A DNA stretch of 64,000 nt, taken from contig NZ_PEGF01000001.1 of the NCBI RefSeq assembly GCF_002742635.1, forward strand, positions 558,001 to 622,000, written 5' to 3'. Both the position numbers and the translations under genes were made by a program. This document shows, in pieces, positions 27,625 to 36,578 of the stretch. The DNA is from Caulobacter sp. X. Lineage in GTDB: Bacteria > Pseudomonadota > Alphaproteobacteria > Caulobacterales > Caulobacteraceae. The notes below the pieces were generated by a model that saw only the letters and a program-made list of their open reading frames with translations, was not told where the DNA came from and made no database searches. Positions within the stretch are counted from its first letter, which is position 1, and each line of letters begins with the position of its first letter.

Positions 27625-30030
27625 ATGACTGAACAGCGTCCCAGCACGTCGTCGGCCGGCCGCGCCCTGCTTCTGGGCGGCGGCGCCTGGCTGGCGCTCG
27701 CCTGCGCGGGCGCGGCTCACGCCCAGACCAGCCTGGCGTCGATTCCGCAGGTCCCGGCTGTCCCAGCGCCGCCATCCGACGGCCTGGGCGATGACGGCTA
27801 TTATCTGGAATCGGATCTGCTGATCCGCGACGACCAGGCGCAGAAGATGACCGCGCGCGGCTCGGTCGAGGCGCGCTATCAGGGCCGCACCTTGCGCGCC
27901 GACGAGGTCGTCTACGACACCAAGACCGGCACCGTGGTCGCCAACGGCCACGTCCAGCTGATCAACACCGACGGCACCGCCGAATTCGCCGACCATCTCG
28001 AGGTCGACGAGGACATGAAGGCCGGCTTCGCGCGCAACTTCTCGGCGCGCCTGGGCCAGAACGTGAAGGTCGCCGCCGCGACGGCCGTGCGCCGCAACGC
28101 CAATATCCAAGAGCTGAACAGCGCCATCTACACCCCCTGCGAGGTGTGCGCCGAAAAGCCGACGCCGACTTGGTCGGTGCAGGCCGACCGCATCGTCCAG
28201 GACAAGAAGCGGCAGCTGATCTACTACAAGAACGCGGTCATCCGGGTCTGGGGCGCTCCGCTCCTGTACATGCCGCTGTTCTGGCACCCCGATCCGCAAG
28301 CCAAGCGCAGCTCCGGCTTCCTGGCCCCCAAGATCACGCCCTATTCCAAGAGCCGGGGCCTCTCGTACGAGCAGCCCTATCTCTATCTGATCTCGCCGTC
28401 GTCCGACGTGGTGATCACGCCCCAGATCAACACCAAGGTGAACCCGTTCCTGAACGTGAACTACCGCAAGCGCTTCTATTCGGGGATGCTTGAGGCGCGC
28501 GGCGGCGTCACCTACGACAAGGACTTCGACATCCACGGCGACCGCTTCGGCAAGGCGACGTCGCGTAGCTACATCCTGGCGAACGGCAAGTTCGACATCG
28601 ATGAAAAGTGGAAGTGGGGCTTCTCGGCCGAGCGCGCCTCCGACGCCCTGATCTTCGACCGTTACAAGATCACGGACGTCTACCAGCAGCGCGGCCTGTT
28701 CACGAGCGACGACCATCGGCTGGTCTCGCAACTGTACGCCACCCGCCAAGCCCAGCGGTCGTGGTTCTCGGTCTCGGCCGTCTCGGTCCAGGGCCTGCGC
28801 GTCGTGGGCACCAGCGAGAGCGGCACCGCCAACGCCTTCGAGAACAGCGGGGCCTTCCCGCTGATCGGCCCGCTGATCGAGACGCGCTGGGAGCCTGACT
28901 CGCCCGTCCTCGGCGGCCGCCTGCGCCTGCAGGGCACGGGGGTGATGCTGAACCGTTCGGAGTCGCAGTATGGCGAGGCCCCCTATTATCTGGGCGCCTA
29001 CAAGGGCCAGGACGGCGTCGACTCCAGCCGCGCCAGCGTGAAGGCCGACTGGCGGACCAGCACGATCGTCGGCAACGGCCTGAAGGTCTCGCCCTTCGCC
29101 CAGGCCCGCGCCGACGCCTATTCGATCAAGACCTATCTGACCGCCGCGGCCGCCGCCCTGGGCGACGATGACAAGCAGACCTACACCCGCTCGCTGGGCG
29201 TCGCGGGGGTCGATTTCAGCCTGCCGCTGTACAAGGCGCTGTCCAACGGCGGCAGCGTCGTGCTGGAGCCCCTGGCCCAGGTCGCCGCCGGGTCCGAAAG
29301 CTCGCGCGTGCCGGTGGTGGTCGCGCGCGATGGAACCAAGACCTATCTCTACAACGAAGACAGCGCGACGCTGGAATTCGACGAAACCAACCTGTTCCAG
29401 GCCAACAAGTCGCCGGGCTTCGACCTTTACGAGGGCGGGCAGCGGCTGAACGTCGGCGGACGCGCCACCTATGCCCTGCCGGACGGCCGCGGCGGCAGCA
29501 TCCTGGTTGGCCGCAGTTTCCGCACCAAGTTCGACCCGCTGCTTCCGGTCCGCACCGGCCTGCAAAGCAAGTCGTCGGACTGGATCGTGTCGGCCACCGT
29601 CACGCCGATCCGGGGCGTCACGGCGTTCGCCCGCACGCGTCTCGATTCCGACACCCAGGAAATCCAGCGCATCGAAACCGGGATCGACGCCTATACGCAG
29701 CGCGGCTGGGCCACGATTCGCTATCTGAAGGACGAGCTGGACGCCAACGGCAACCAGCAGGAAAACTTCGAAGCCCGCGGCGAACTGAAGCTGACCAAGA
29801 AGTGGGCCCTGACGGCCTTCGGCCAACGCGACATGGTCGCCGATGTTTGGCGCCGACGGGACCTGGGCGTGGCCTATACCGACGACTGCATCCGCATCGA
29901 TGTGATCTACCAACAGGAAGACCGTTACGCCTCGACGGCGACCGGCATTCGGCTGCAGCCGGATCGAACGATCAGCTTCCGCCTAACGCTCGCCACATTG
30001 GGTGATACAGGGTACAGCTCAAGCAAGTAA
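27625..30030 (+). CDS. lptD: LPS-assembly protein LptD
   Basis: An 801-residue outer-membrane beta-barrel that inserts lipopolysaccharide into the outer leaflet together with LptE. A signal peptide (RALLLGGGAWLALACAGAAH) is followed by the periplasmic OstA jellyroll (about 60-200, GSVEARYQGRTLRADEVVYD) and then the barrel, with the typical YKNAVIRVWGAPLLYMPLFW at the boundary. The ATG at MTEQRPST was preferred because it gives a normal signal peptide and sits after the lptG stop. A longer start overlapping lptG is possible. Confidence 0.94.
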   Translation: MTEQRPSTSSAGRALLLGGGAWLALACAGAAHAQTSLASIPQVPAVPAPPSDGLGDDGYYLESDLLIRDDQAQKMTARGSVEARYQGRTLRADEVVYDTKTGTVVANGHVQLINTDGTAEFADHLEVDEDMKAGFARNFSARLGQNVKVAAATAVRRNANIQELNSAIYTPCEVCAEKPTPTWSVQADRIVQDKKRQLIYYKNAVIRVWGAPLLYMPLFWHPDPQAKRSSGFLAPKITPYSKSRGLSYEQPYLYLISPSSDVVITPQINTKVNPFLNVNYRKRFYSGMLEARGGVTYDKDFDIHGDRFGKATSRSYILANGKFDIDEKWKWGFSAERASDALIFDRYKITDVYQQRGLFTSDDHRLVSQLYATRQAQRSWFSVSAVSVQGLRVVGTSESGTANAFENSGAFPLIGPLIETRWEPDSPVLGGRLRLQGTGVMLNRSESQYGEAPYYLGAYKGQDGVDSSRASVKADWRTSTIVGNGLKVSPFAQARADAYSIKTYLTAAAAALGDDDKQTYTRSLGVAGVDFSLPLYKALSNGGSVVLEPLAQVAAGSESSRVPVVVARDGTKTYLYNEDSATLEFDETNLFQANKSPGFDLYEGGQRLNVGGRATYALPDGRGGSILVGRSFRTKFDPLLPVRTGLQSKSSDWIVSATVTPIRGVTAFARTRLDSDTQEIQRIETGIDAYTQRGWATIRYLKDELDANGNQQENFEARGELKLTKKWALTAFGQRDMVADVWRRRDLGVAYTDDCIRIDVIYQQEDRYASTATGIRLQPDRTISFRLTLATLGDTGYSSSK

Positions 30031-30194
30031 CCGCGCTTGGGGGCGTGCGGGTGTGGCCCGCATGCCTGCTTGCGCGCCTCGGGGCGACGGCCGAAAGGAA
30101 AAAACGCCGACATCGGCGGGCGCCGCCTTCGAAACCATGATAACCGACCGCGCTCCCCAAGGGGCGGCCTGGGCCTAGAGGAACGACACTATCC

Positions 30195-31565
30195 ATGCGG
30201 TCTGCGCGTAGCGTGACGACTTTCGCGGCCGGCGCCGCGTCCATTCTGGCCCTGACGGCGGCGAGCTTCGCCCCGGCCGCCCTGGCCCAGGAGCAAGCCG
30301 GCGCGCCGCCGCAGGTGGAGGCTCCTCCGGCCGCGCCGCAAGCGCCGGCTCAGCCCGCCGCGCCCGCGCCGCTATCGGAAAGCGTCGCCGCCGTCGTCAA
30401 TGACGACATCATCTCCAGCTACGACCTGATGCAGCGCATGCGCCTGCTGATGGCGACGTCGGGCATGCAGCCCACGCAGGAAAACCTGCCGCAGATCCAG
30501 CAGGAAGCCCTGCGCTCCCTGATCGACGAGCGTCTGCAGATGCAGGAGCTGCGTCGCGTCGAGAAGCAGCAGAAGATCACGATCATCTCGACCGACAAGG
30601 AAGTCGACGAGCAGGTCGCCGACATCGCCCAGTCCAACAAGATGACCCCCGACCAGTTGAAGCAGTCGCTGGTCCAGCAGGGCATCGGGATCGAGACGTG
30701 GCGCGCCCAGCTGCGAGCCGACTCCAGCTGGCAGTCCTGGATCCAGGGTCGTTATGGGTCGCGCCTGCGGATCGGCGAGGACCAGATCAAGGCCTATCAG
30801 CGCCGTCTGGCCGAGTCGGCCGCCAAGCCTCAGTACCAGATCAGCGAAGTCTTCCTGGACGCCAGCCGCGTCGGCGGCATGGAGGTCGCCGTCAACGGGG
30901 CCGCCCAGCTGATCACTCAGATGCAGCAAGGCGCGCCCTTCGCGGCCGTGGCCCGTCAGTTCTCCGGTTCGGCCACCGCGGCCAATGGCGGCGACGTGGG
31001 CTGGATCAGCCCGGGCGAGATGCCCGCCGAGGTCGACGAAGCCCTGGAACAGCTGCGCCCTGGCCAGCTGTCGCGTCCGATCCAGGTCAAGGACGGCGTC
31101 TACATCATCTATCTGCGCGACAAGCGCGCGGGCTCCAAGACCGCCATCGTCGACCTGAAGCAGGTGGCCGCGCCCCTGCCCGCCAACGCGACCGAAGCCC
31201 AAGTCGCCGCGGCCACCAAGCTGCTGACCGACCTGAAGCCCAAGATCACCAGCTGCCAGACCCTGGAAACCGTCGCCGGCAAGGTCGACGGCCTCGTGGC
31301 CGGCGATCTGGGCGAAGCCGAGATCACCGACCTGGCCCCGGCCTTCCAGGAGGCGGCCAACAAGCTGGATGTCGGCCAGATCTCCGATCCGATCCGCACC
31401 GACGCCGGCCTCCACCTGATCGCGGTCTGCGGCAAGCGCCAAGGCGGCGCCAACGCCCCGACCCATGACCAGATCGAGAACCGCCTGCGCGGCCAGCAGC
31501 TGGCGCTGATCTCCAAGCGCTATCTGCGCGACCTGCGCAACCAGGCGACCATCGAGACCCGGTGA
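30195..31565 (+). CDS. surA: Periplasmic chaperone/peptidyl-prolyl isomerase SurA
   Basis: A 456-residue exported chaperone for outer-membrane proteins. After a signal peptide (cleavage near ALAQEQ) comes the SurA N-terminal domain (VVNDDIISSYDLMQRMRLL) and then a parvulin domain ending in LSRPIQVKDGVYIIYLRD. A second parvulin-like segment ends in ISDPIRTDAGLHLIAVCG. The alanine/proline-rich linker after the signal is longer than in enterobacteria. The stop overlaps the pdxA GTG start. Confidence 0.93.
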   Translation: MRSARSVTTFAAGAASILALTAASFAPAALAQEQAGAPPQVEAPPAAPQAPAQPAAPAPLSESVAAVVNDDIISSYDLMQRMRLLMATSGMQPTQENLPQIQQEALRSLIDERLQMQELRRVEKQQKITIISTDKEVDEQVADIAQSNKMTPDQLKQSLVQQGIGIETWRAQLRADSSWQSWIQGRYGSRLRIGEDQIKAYQRRLAESAAKPQYQISEVFLDASRVGGMEVAVNGAAQLITQMQQGAPFAAVARQFSGSATAANGGDVGWISPGEMPAEVDEALEQLRPGQLSRPIQVKDGVYIIYLRDKRAGSKTAIVDLKQVAAPLPANATEAQVAAATKLLTDLKPKITSCQTLETVAGKVDGLVAGDLGEAEITDLAPAFQEAANKLDVGQISDPIRTDAGLHLIAVCGKRQGGANAPTHDQIENRLRGQQLALISKRYLRDLRNQATIETR

Positions 31566-32578
31566 CGACCCCCTCTCCCTTGGCGCGGCCGCTCGCCCTC
31601 AGCGCCGGCGATCCGGCCGGCGTCGGCGGCGAGATCATCGCCAAGGCCTGGCGCGCCCTGCGCGAGGACGGACCGCCCTTCGTCGTGATCGGCGACGCCC
31701 AGTTGCTGGCCTCGGCCGGCGGCGAGATGAAGGTCCGCAAGGTCACCCGCCCGCGCGAGGCGCTGGACGTCTTCGTAGACGCCCTACCGGTCATCGACAT
31801 TCCCCTGCTCTCGCCCGTGATCGCGGGCCAGCCTTCGCCGGCCTATGCGCCGCAGGTGATCCGCTGGATCGAGACGGGCGTCGGCCTGGCCTTGTCGGGC
31901 GAGGTCGCGGGCCTGGTCACCGCCCCGATCGCCAAGGCGCCGCTCTACGACGCCGGCTTCAAGTTTCCCGGTCACACCGAGTTCCTGGCTGAACTGACCG
32001 CCGCCGAGCGCTTCGAAGGCCCGCGCGGCCCGGTGATGATGCTGGCGGCCGGCGACCTGCGCGCGACCCTCGCCACCATTCATACGCCGATCGCCAAGGT
32101 TCCCGGCGCCCTGACGATCGAGGGCATCGTCAACACCGGCCTGGTGACCGCCGACGCCCTGCGCCGCGATTTCGGGATCGCCGCGCCGCGCCTCGCCATC
32201 GCCGGCCTGAACCCTCACGCGGGCGAAGGCGGCGCGATCGGCCGCGAGGAGCTCGAGATCATCGGCCCCGCCGTCGAGAAGCTTCGCGCCGCCGGCGTCG
32301 ACGCCCAGGGCCCCTCGCCCGCCGACACCCTGTTCCACGCCGAGGCGCGCGCCCGCTACGACGGCGTCCTCTGCATGTACCACGACCAGGCCCTGATCCC
32401 GGTGAAGATGCTGGACTTCTGGGGCGGCGTGAACATCACCCTGGGCCTGCCGATCGTGCGCACCTCGCCCGACCACGGCACAGGCTTCGACATCGCTGGA
32501 CGCGGGATCGCCCGTCCCGATAGCCTGATCGCCGCCATCAAGCTGGCGGACGAGATCGCCGCCCGCCGCGGCGCCTGA
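31562..32578 (+). CDS. pdxA: 4-hydroxythreonine-4-phosphate dehydrogenase
   Basis: A 338-residue NAD-dependent, metal-binding enzyme of pyridoxal phosphate synthesis. It shows LSAGDPAGVGGEI, the metal-ligand segment FPGHTEFLAEL, AGLNPHAGEGG and CMYHDQALIPVKM. The GTG start overlaps the surA stop by 4 nt (GTGA), and no better start lies downstream. The surA-pdxA-rsmA order is common in proteobacteria. Confidence 0.95.
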   Translation: MTTPSPLARPLALSAGDPAGVGGEIIAKAWRALREDGPPFVVIGDAQLLASAGGEMKVRKVTRPREALDVFVDALPVIDIPLLSPVIAGQPSPAYAPQVIRWIETGVGLALSGEVAGLVTAPIAKAPLYDAGFKFPGHTEFLAELTAAERFEGPRGPVMMLAAGDLRATLATIHTPIAKVPGALTIEGIVNTGLVTADALRRDFGIAAPRLAIAGLNPHAGEGGAIGREELEIIGPAVEKLRAAGVDAQGPSPADTLFHAEARARYDGVLCMYHDQALIPVKMLDFWGGVNITLGLPIVRTSPDHGTGFDIAGRGIARPDSLIAAIKLADEIAARRGA

Positions 32579-32589
32579 GAGAACCAAAG

Positions 32590-33408
32590 ATGAGCCTGGC
32601 CGACCTGCCGCCCCTGCGCGAGGCCCTGGAGCGCCACGACCTGATGGCGCGCAAGAGCTTCGGCCAGCACTTCCTGCTGGACCTGAACGTCACGCGCAAG
32701 ATCGCCCGCCTGGCCCAGGTCGGCGAAGGCGACACGGTGGTCGAGGTCGGACCCGGCCCCGGCGGCCTAACCCGCGCCCTCTTGGAAACCGGCGCACGGG
32801 TCGTGGCGATCGAGAAAGACAGCCGCTTCCTGCCGCTGCTGACCGAGGTCGCCGAGGTGGCCGACGGCCGGCTGTCGCTGGTCGAGGGGGACGCTTTGAA
32901 GGTCGATGGCGCCAAAGCCGCCGGCGGTCCCGCGCACGTGGTCTCGAACCTGCCCTACAACGTCGGCACCCAACTCTTGATCAACTGGCTGACCGGCCCG
33001 TTCCGCCCGCTGTCGATGACCCTGATGTTCCAGAAGGAAGTCGCCGACCGCATCGTCGCCCAGCCGGACGACGACGCCTATGGACGCCTGGCCGTGATCG
33101 CCCAGACCCTATGCGAGGCGCGGACGGTCATGGACCTGCCGGCCAAGGCCTTCACCCCGCCGCCCAAGGTCGCCTCGGCCGTCGTCCGCCTGGTTCCGCG
33201 CCAGAATCCTCCGCCCTCCGACGTGGTGGCGGCGCTGGAGCGCGTCACCGCCGCCGCCTTCGGCCAGCGCCGCAAGATGCTGCGTTCCAGCCTCAAGGCG
33301 CTGGGCGGCGGCGAGCTCTGCGAAAAGGCCGGGATCAGCCCCGACTCCCGCGCCGAGGTAATCGACTTGGCGGGCTTCCTGGCTCTCGCCAGGGCGACCT
33401 TGGCCTAG
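32590..33408 (+). CDS. rsmA: 16S rRNA dimethyladenosine transferase (RsmA/KsgA)
   Basis: A 272-residue SAM-dependent enzyme that dimethylates two adjacent adenosines near the 3' end of 16S rRNA. The SAM loop VVEVGPGPGGLTRALLE, the acidic AIEKD and the catalytic SNLPYNVGTQLLINWL are evident. FGQHFLLDLNV marks the N-terminus. The stop TAG is the first three bases of a TAGNGC...GCTCTA repeat. Confidence 0.96.
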   Translation: MSLADLPPLREALERHDLMARKSFGQHFLLDLNVTRKIARLAQVGEGDTVVEVGPGPGGLTRALLETGARVVAIEKDSRFLPLLTEVAEVADGRLSLVEGDALKVDGAKAAGGPAHVVSNLPYNVGTQLLINWLTGPFRPLSMTLMFQKEVADRIVAQPDDDAYGRLAVIAQTLCEARTVMDLPAKAFTPPPKVASAVVRLVPRQNPPPSDVVAALERVTAAAFGQRRKMLRSSLKALGGGELCEKAGISPDSRAEVIDLAGFLALARATLA

Positions 33409-33455
33409 GGCATTTCCGATAGTGTGAAACGGTTATCGGATCGAAAAATGCTCTA
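33406..33455. repeat. TAGAGC...GCTCTA palindromic repeat, long copy
   Basis: The element reads TAGGGCATTTCCGATAGTG at the left and AAAAATGCTCTA at the right, with GAAACGGTTATCGGATCGA between; CCGAT and ATCGG can pair inside. The TAG is the rsmA stop codon. A second copy starts at the stop of the next gene (35239). Confidence 0.8.
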
Positions 33456-33576
33456 GACTTTTGAATGAGAGCCAACGGCATCCGCGAACGCGCCTGCGCA
33501 TGACCGCCCGCGCATCACGGGTAAGCGCCATCAAAGCCTATTGACGGTAGAGCCTCGGGTCTCCAGCTTGTCGCCG

Positions 33577-35241
33577 GGGATGAGCGGGGCGAACGTGACG
33601 ACCAAACGCGCGGCGAAAGCGCCTTCAACGGTCGCGCGGCGCCTGCTTCTGATGGCGCTGACGCTGGCCGCGCCGGCCATCCTGCTGATGGGCCTGCTTG
33701 TCGCCACGCAGTACGCGGAGGGCCAGCGCCGCTTCGCCACGCAGCTGACCGCCATGACGCGCGCTCTGTCGCTGGCGACCGACCGCCAGATAGGCCAGGG
33801 CCAGAGCGTGTTGCAGGGGCTGGCGGTCTCGACCGCGCTGGCGGAAGGCGATCTCAAGACCTTCGAAAAGCAGGCGCGCGCGGCGACCGAGGGGCGCGAC
33901 GGCTGGATCGTGCTGATGACCCCCGACGTTCAGCTGATCAACACCCGGATTCCGCCCGGCCAACCGACTCCGATCGCGCCCGTCGCGCCCCACTCCTGGC
34001 GGGAGATGACCACGGGCAAGTCGAACGTCAGCAACCTGATCCCCCGCCCCGGGAAGGCGCCGATCATCGGGGTCAACATGCCCGTGCTGGTGAACGGACA
34101 GCTGCTTGTGCTGGCCTATATGCAGCATCCGGCCGCGTTTCACGCCCTGATGACCGCCCAGGGTTTCCCCAACAGTTGGACGGCCAGCATCGTCGATCGC
34201 AACGCCGCATTGGTGGCCCGCTCGCGCGATCAGGACACGATGCTAGGCCGGCTCGCCAGCCCCGACATGCGCAAGGCGATGGCCGTCGCCAATGACGGGG
34301 TCGTGCACACCCACACCCTGGAGGGCGTGCCGACGCTTTCCGCTTTCAGCCGCTCGTCGACCTATGGCTGGACCTTCATCGTGGGGGTGCCGCGCGGCGA
34401 GGTCGATCGCGCGGTGCTCGGCTCGCTGGGACCGGCGCTGGCCGGCGCCGCCCTGATGATCGCCCTGGCTGTGGCGGCCGCCTTCGGCTTCGCGCGCCCC
34501 ATATCACGCGATGTTCGCACCCTGGTCGGCGAGGCCGAGACCCTGGCCGCGGGCGCGCCCCTCGATCCAGCGCCGTCCCACCTTCTGGAAATCGCCGAGG
34601 TGCGTCGCTCGCTCCGCGCCGCCGCGGCCGTGCTGCGCCAGCGCGAGGCCGAGGCGAACCAGGCGGCCGAGCGCCAGCAATTGATGATCAACGAGCTGAA
34701 CCATCGGGTGAAGAACACCCTGGTGGTGGTGCAGTCCCTGGCCCGACACAGCCTGCGGGACGGCGGCGCGCTGGGCCTGCGGCAGTTCAACGACCGCATC
34801 CACGCCCTGGCCAGCGCCCACGACCTCCTGACCCGTCGTAGCTGGGAGGGCGCGGACCTCGGCGAAATCCTGGCCGAGACGCTTCAGCCGTACGCCGCCC
34901 AGGTGAGCCTGGACGGCCCGCCCCTGCCGCTGTCGCCCAACGGCGCGGTGGCGATGGCGATGATCTTCCACGAGCTGGCGACCAACGCCTCGAAGTACGG
35001 CGCGCTGTCGCGAGAGACCGGCCGCGTGATGATCGACTGGCGTACCGAAAGCCGAACCAGGACCGTGGTTCGCTGGGAGGAGCGCGGCGGCCCATCCGTC
35101 AGCCCGCCCGAACGCCGGGGCTTCGGCTCGCGCCTGGTCGCCGCCAGCCTGAAGGGCGAGCTGGCCGGTTCGGCCAACTTCGATTACGCGCCCGAAGGGC
35201 TGACCTGTGTCCTGACGATCCTGGCTCCGCTCAGGGCCTAG
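33577..35241 (+). CDS. HWE-family sensor histidine kinase
   Basis: A 554-residue membrane sensor kinase. Two membrane helices (about residues 22-44 and 286-310) flank a periplasmic dCache-like sensor. A HAMP-like linker follows, then the kinase core: INELNHRVKNTLVVVQSLA (phosphorylated histidine), FHELATNASKYGALS (N box) and VRWEERGGPSVSPPERRGFG (the W-x-E feature that defines HWE kinases). No response regulator is adjacent. Starts from TTG 33541 to ATG 33577 are possible, and none has a strong ribosome-binding site. The stop TAG begins a palindromic repeat. Confidence 0.9.
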   Translation, partial: GMSGANVTTKRAAKAPSTVARRLLLMALTLAAPAILLMGLLVATQYAEGQRRFATQLTAMTRALSLATDRQIGQGQSVLQGLAVSTALAEGDLKTFEKQARAATEGRDGWIVLMTPDVQLINTRIPPGQPTPIAPVAPHSWREMTTGKSNVSNLIPRPGKAPIIGVNMPVLVNGQLLVLAYMQHPAAFHALMTAQGFPNSWTASIVDRNAALVARSRDQDTMLGRLASPDMRKAMAVANDGVVHTHTLEGVPTLSAFSRSSTYGWTFIVGVPRGEVDRAVLGSLGPALAGAALMIALAVAAAFGFARPISRDVRTLVGEAETLAAGAPLDPAPSHLLEIAEVRRSLRAAAAVLRQREAEANQAAERQQLMINELNHRVKNTLVVVQSLARHSLRDGGALGLRQFNDRIHALASAHDLLTRRSWEGADLGEILAETLQPYAAQVSLDGPPLPLSPNGAVAMAMIFHELATNASKYGALSRETGRVMIDWRTESRTRTVVRWEERGGPSVSPPERRGFGSRLVAASLKGELAGSANFDYAPEGLTCVLTILAPLRA

Positions 35242-35290
35242 AGCATTTTCCGACAAGTGTGAAACGGTTATCGGATCGAAGAATTCCATA
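35239..35290. repeat. TAGAGC palindromic repeat, right end degenerate
   Basis: TAGAGCATTTTCCGACAAGTG and GAAACGGTTATCGGATCGAA match the copy at 33406-33455 almost base for base. The right terminus is changed (GAATTCCATAA instead of AAATGCTCTA). The TAG is again the stop codon of the upstream gene. Confidence 0.75.
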
Positions 35291-35452
35291 ACCTTCTGAA
35301 TTAGAGATCTTTTTATCCGATCTGATTGATCCGGTCAGATTGGAAAGGGCTCCTGGCAAGCCGACGACCGATCGTCGCAGCGCCCCGTTGTCGCCTTGGC
35401 TTAGCCATCGACGGCCCGCAAAAGAGACTCCTCGTCGTAGGGGAGTTTTCGC

Positions 35453-35569
35453 GTGAGCCTGTCGTTTCTGATCGGAGCCATCCTGGGCTCGGGCCTGTTC
35501 ATCGCCCTGGGGCGCGCGCCCGCCGAGAAGCTGATCGCCTTCGTGCAGGAACGCATCCGCGGGAACTAA
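35453..35569 (+). CDS. Putative 38-residue small membrane protein
   Basis: A GTG preceded by GGGGAG opens a 38-codon frame: SLSFLIGAILGSGLFIALGR forms one membrane helix, followed by a basic/amphipathic tail (EKLIAFVQERIRGN) and TAA. It sits 62 nt upstream of a GlsB-family gene on the same strand. Codon use is normal. Its small size leaves real doubt, but helix, ribosome site and stop all fit a genuine small protein. Confidence 0.45.
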   Translation: MSLSFLIGAILGSGLFIALGRAPAEKLIAFVQERIRGN

Positions 35570-35631
35570 CGGCGCCGTTGGGTCTTTTTTGGACAAGGTC
35601 GCGCAGGGCGGCCGTTCAAGGAGTCCCCAAG

Positions 35632-35889
35632 ATGTCCATTCTCGCCTGGCTTCTTCTCGGCCTGATCGCCGGCTTCATCGCCAGCAAGCTCGTCAACCGC
35701 TCGGGCAGCGGCGTGCTGCTGGATATCGTGCTGGGCATCGTCGGCGCGTTCGTCGGCGGCTGGCTGTTCAACCAGTTCGGCAACAGCGGCGTGTCGGGCT
35801 TCAACCTCTACAGCCTGCTGGTCGCCACCATCGGCGCCATCGTGGTGCTGGCGATCTACCACCTGATCTTCGGCCGTCGCGCGCTGTAA
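35632..35889 (+). CDS. GlsB/YeaQ/YmgE family stress membrane protein
   Basis: An 85-residue protein with three membrane helices and the glycine-rich family pattern: ILAWLLLGLIAGFIASKLV, VLGIVGAFVGGWLF and a last helix ending in HLIFGRRAL. Members are often induced by envelope or general stress; the mechanism is unknown. The ATG has CAAGGAG at a good distance. It converges on gmk. Confidence 0.85.
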   Translation: MSILAWLLLGLIAGFIASKLVNRSGSGVLLDIVLGIVGAFVGGWLFNQFGNSGVSGFNLYSLLVATIGAIVVLAIYHLIFGRRAL

Positions 35890-35936
35890 GCGGCGCGCCC
35901 GCGGCGGCGGGCCTCCCGAGGTCCGCCGCTGATCCT

Positions 35937-36578
35937 CTAGATCTCTTCCTTCAGAAGATCGCCCACCAGGTTTCCAATCCACGGGTTGCGAGAGCGCTTC
36001 AACCGCTCGGCGTGGTAGATGTGGGCGAGATCCGCGTAGGCGCGGTCGAAATCATCATTCAGAATGACGTAGTCGAACTGCTCCCAGGCGGCGACCTCGT
36101 CCTTGGCGCGCGACAGGCGCCGATGGATGACCTCTTCGCTGTCCTGGCTGCGCGTGTGCAGGCGACGGCTCATCTCGGCCAGGGACGGCGGCAGGATGTA
36201 GACCAGCACGCTGTCTTCCTTGGCCTGGGCGTGGACCTTCATCGCGCCCTGGAAGTCGATGTCGAACAGGGCGCTCTCGCCCCGCTCCAGGGCGTCCATG
36301 ATCGGCGGCTTGGGGCTGCCGTAGAAGTTCCCGTAGACCTCGGCCCACTCCAAGAAGGCGTCCTGGTCGATCATCTCCTGGAACTTGTCGCGCGTGACGA
36401 AGTGATAGTCACGACCGTCATGCTCGCCCGGACGCGGGTCGCGGGTCGTGGCGCTGATCGACAGGTGCAGGTCGTTGTGGTCCGAGACCAGGCGGCGGGT
36501 CAGCGAGGTCTTGCCGACGCCGGACGGCGCGACGACCATCAAAAGCAGGCCGCGATGGGGATGGTGGGGCTTATTCAA
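35937..36578 (-). CDS. gmk: Guanylate kinase
   Basis: A 213-residue kinase that converts GMP to GDP. The P-loop APSGVGKTSLTRRL is followed by the GMP-binding SISATTRDPRPGEHDGRDY, both canonical. It overlaps the end of yicC by 8 nt and ends the fab-mltG-yicC-gmk series. yicC-gmk adjacency is widespread. Confidence 0.96.
   Translation of the reverse strand: MNKPHHPHRGLLLMVVAPSGVGKTSLTRRLVSDHNDLHLSISATTRDPRPGEHDGRDYHFVTRDKFQEMIDQDAFLEWAEVYGNFYGSPKPPIMDALERGESALFDIDFQGAMKVHAQAKEDSVLVYILPPSLAEMSRRLHTRSQDSEEVIHRRLSRAKDEVAAWEQFDYVILNDDFDRAYADLAHIYHAERLKRSRNPWIGNLVGDLLKEEI

Noticed and set aside
35420..35452. Terminator-like hairpin before the 38-residue frame (AGACTCCT...AGGGGAGT)
   Set aside because: The arms pair only with mismatches and the ribosome site for the small frame lies inside it, so it was not called as a terminator.
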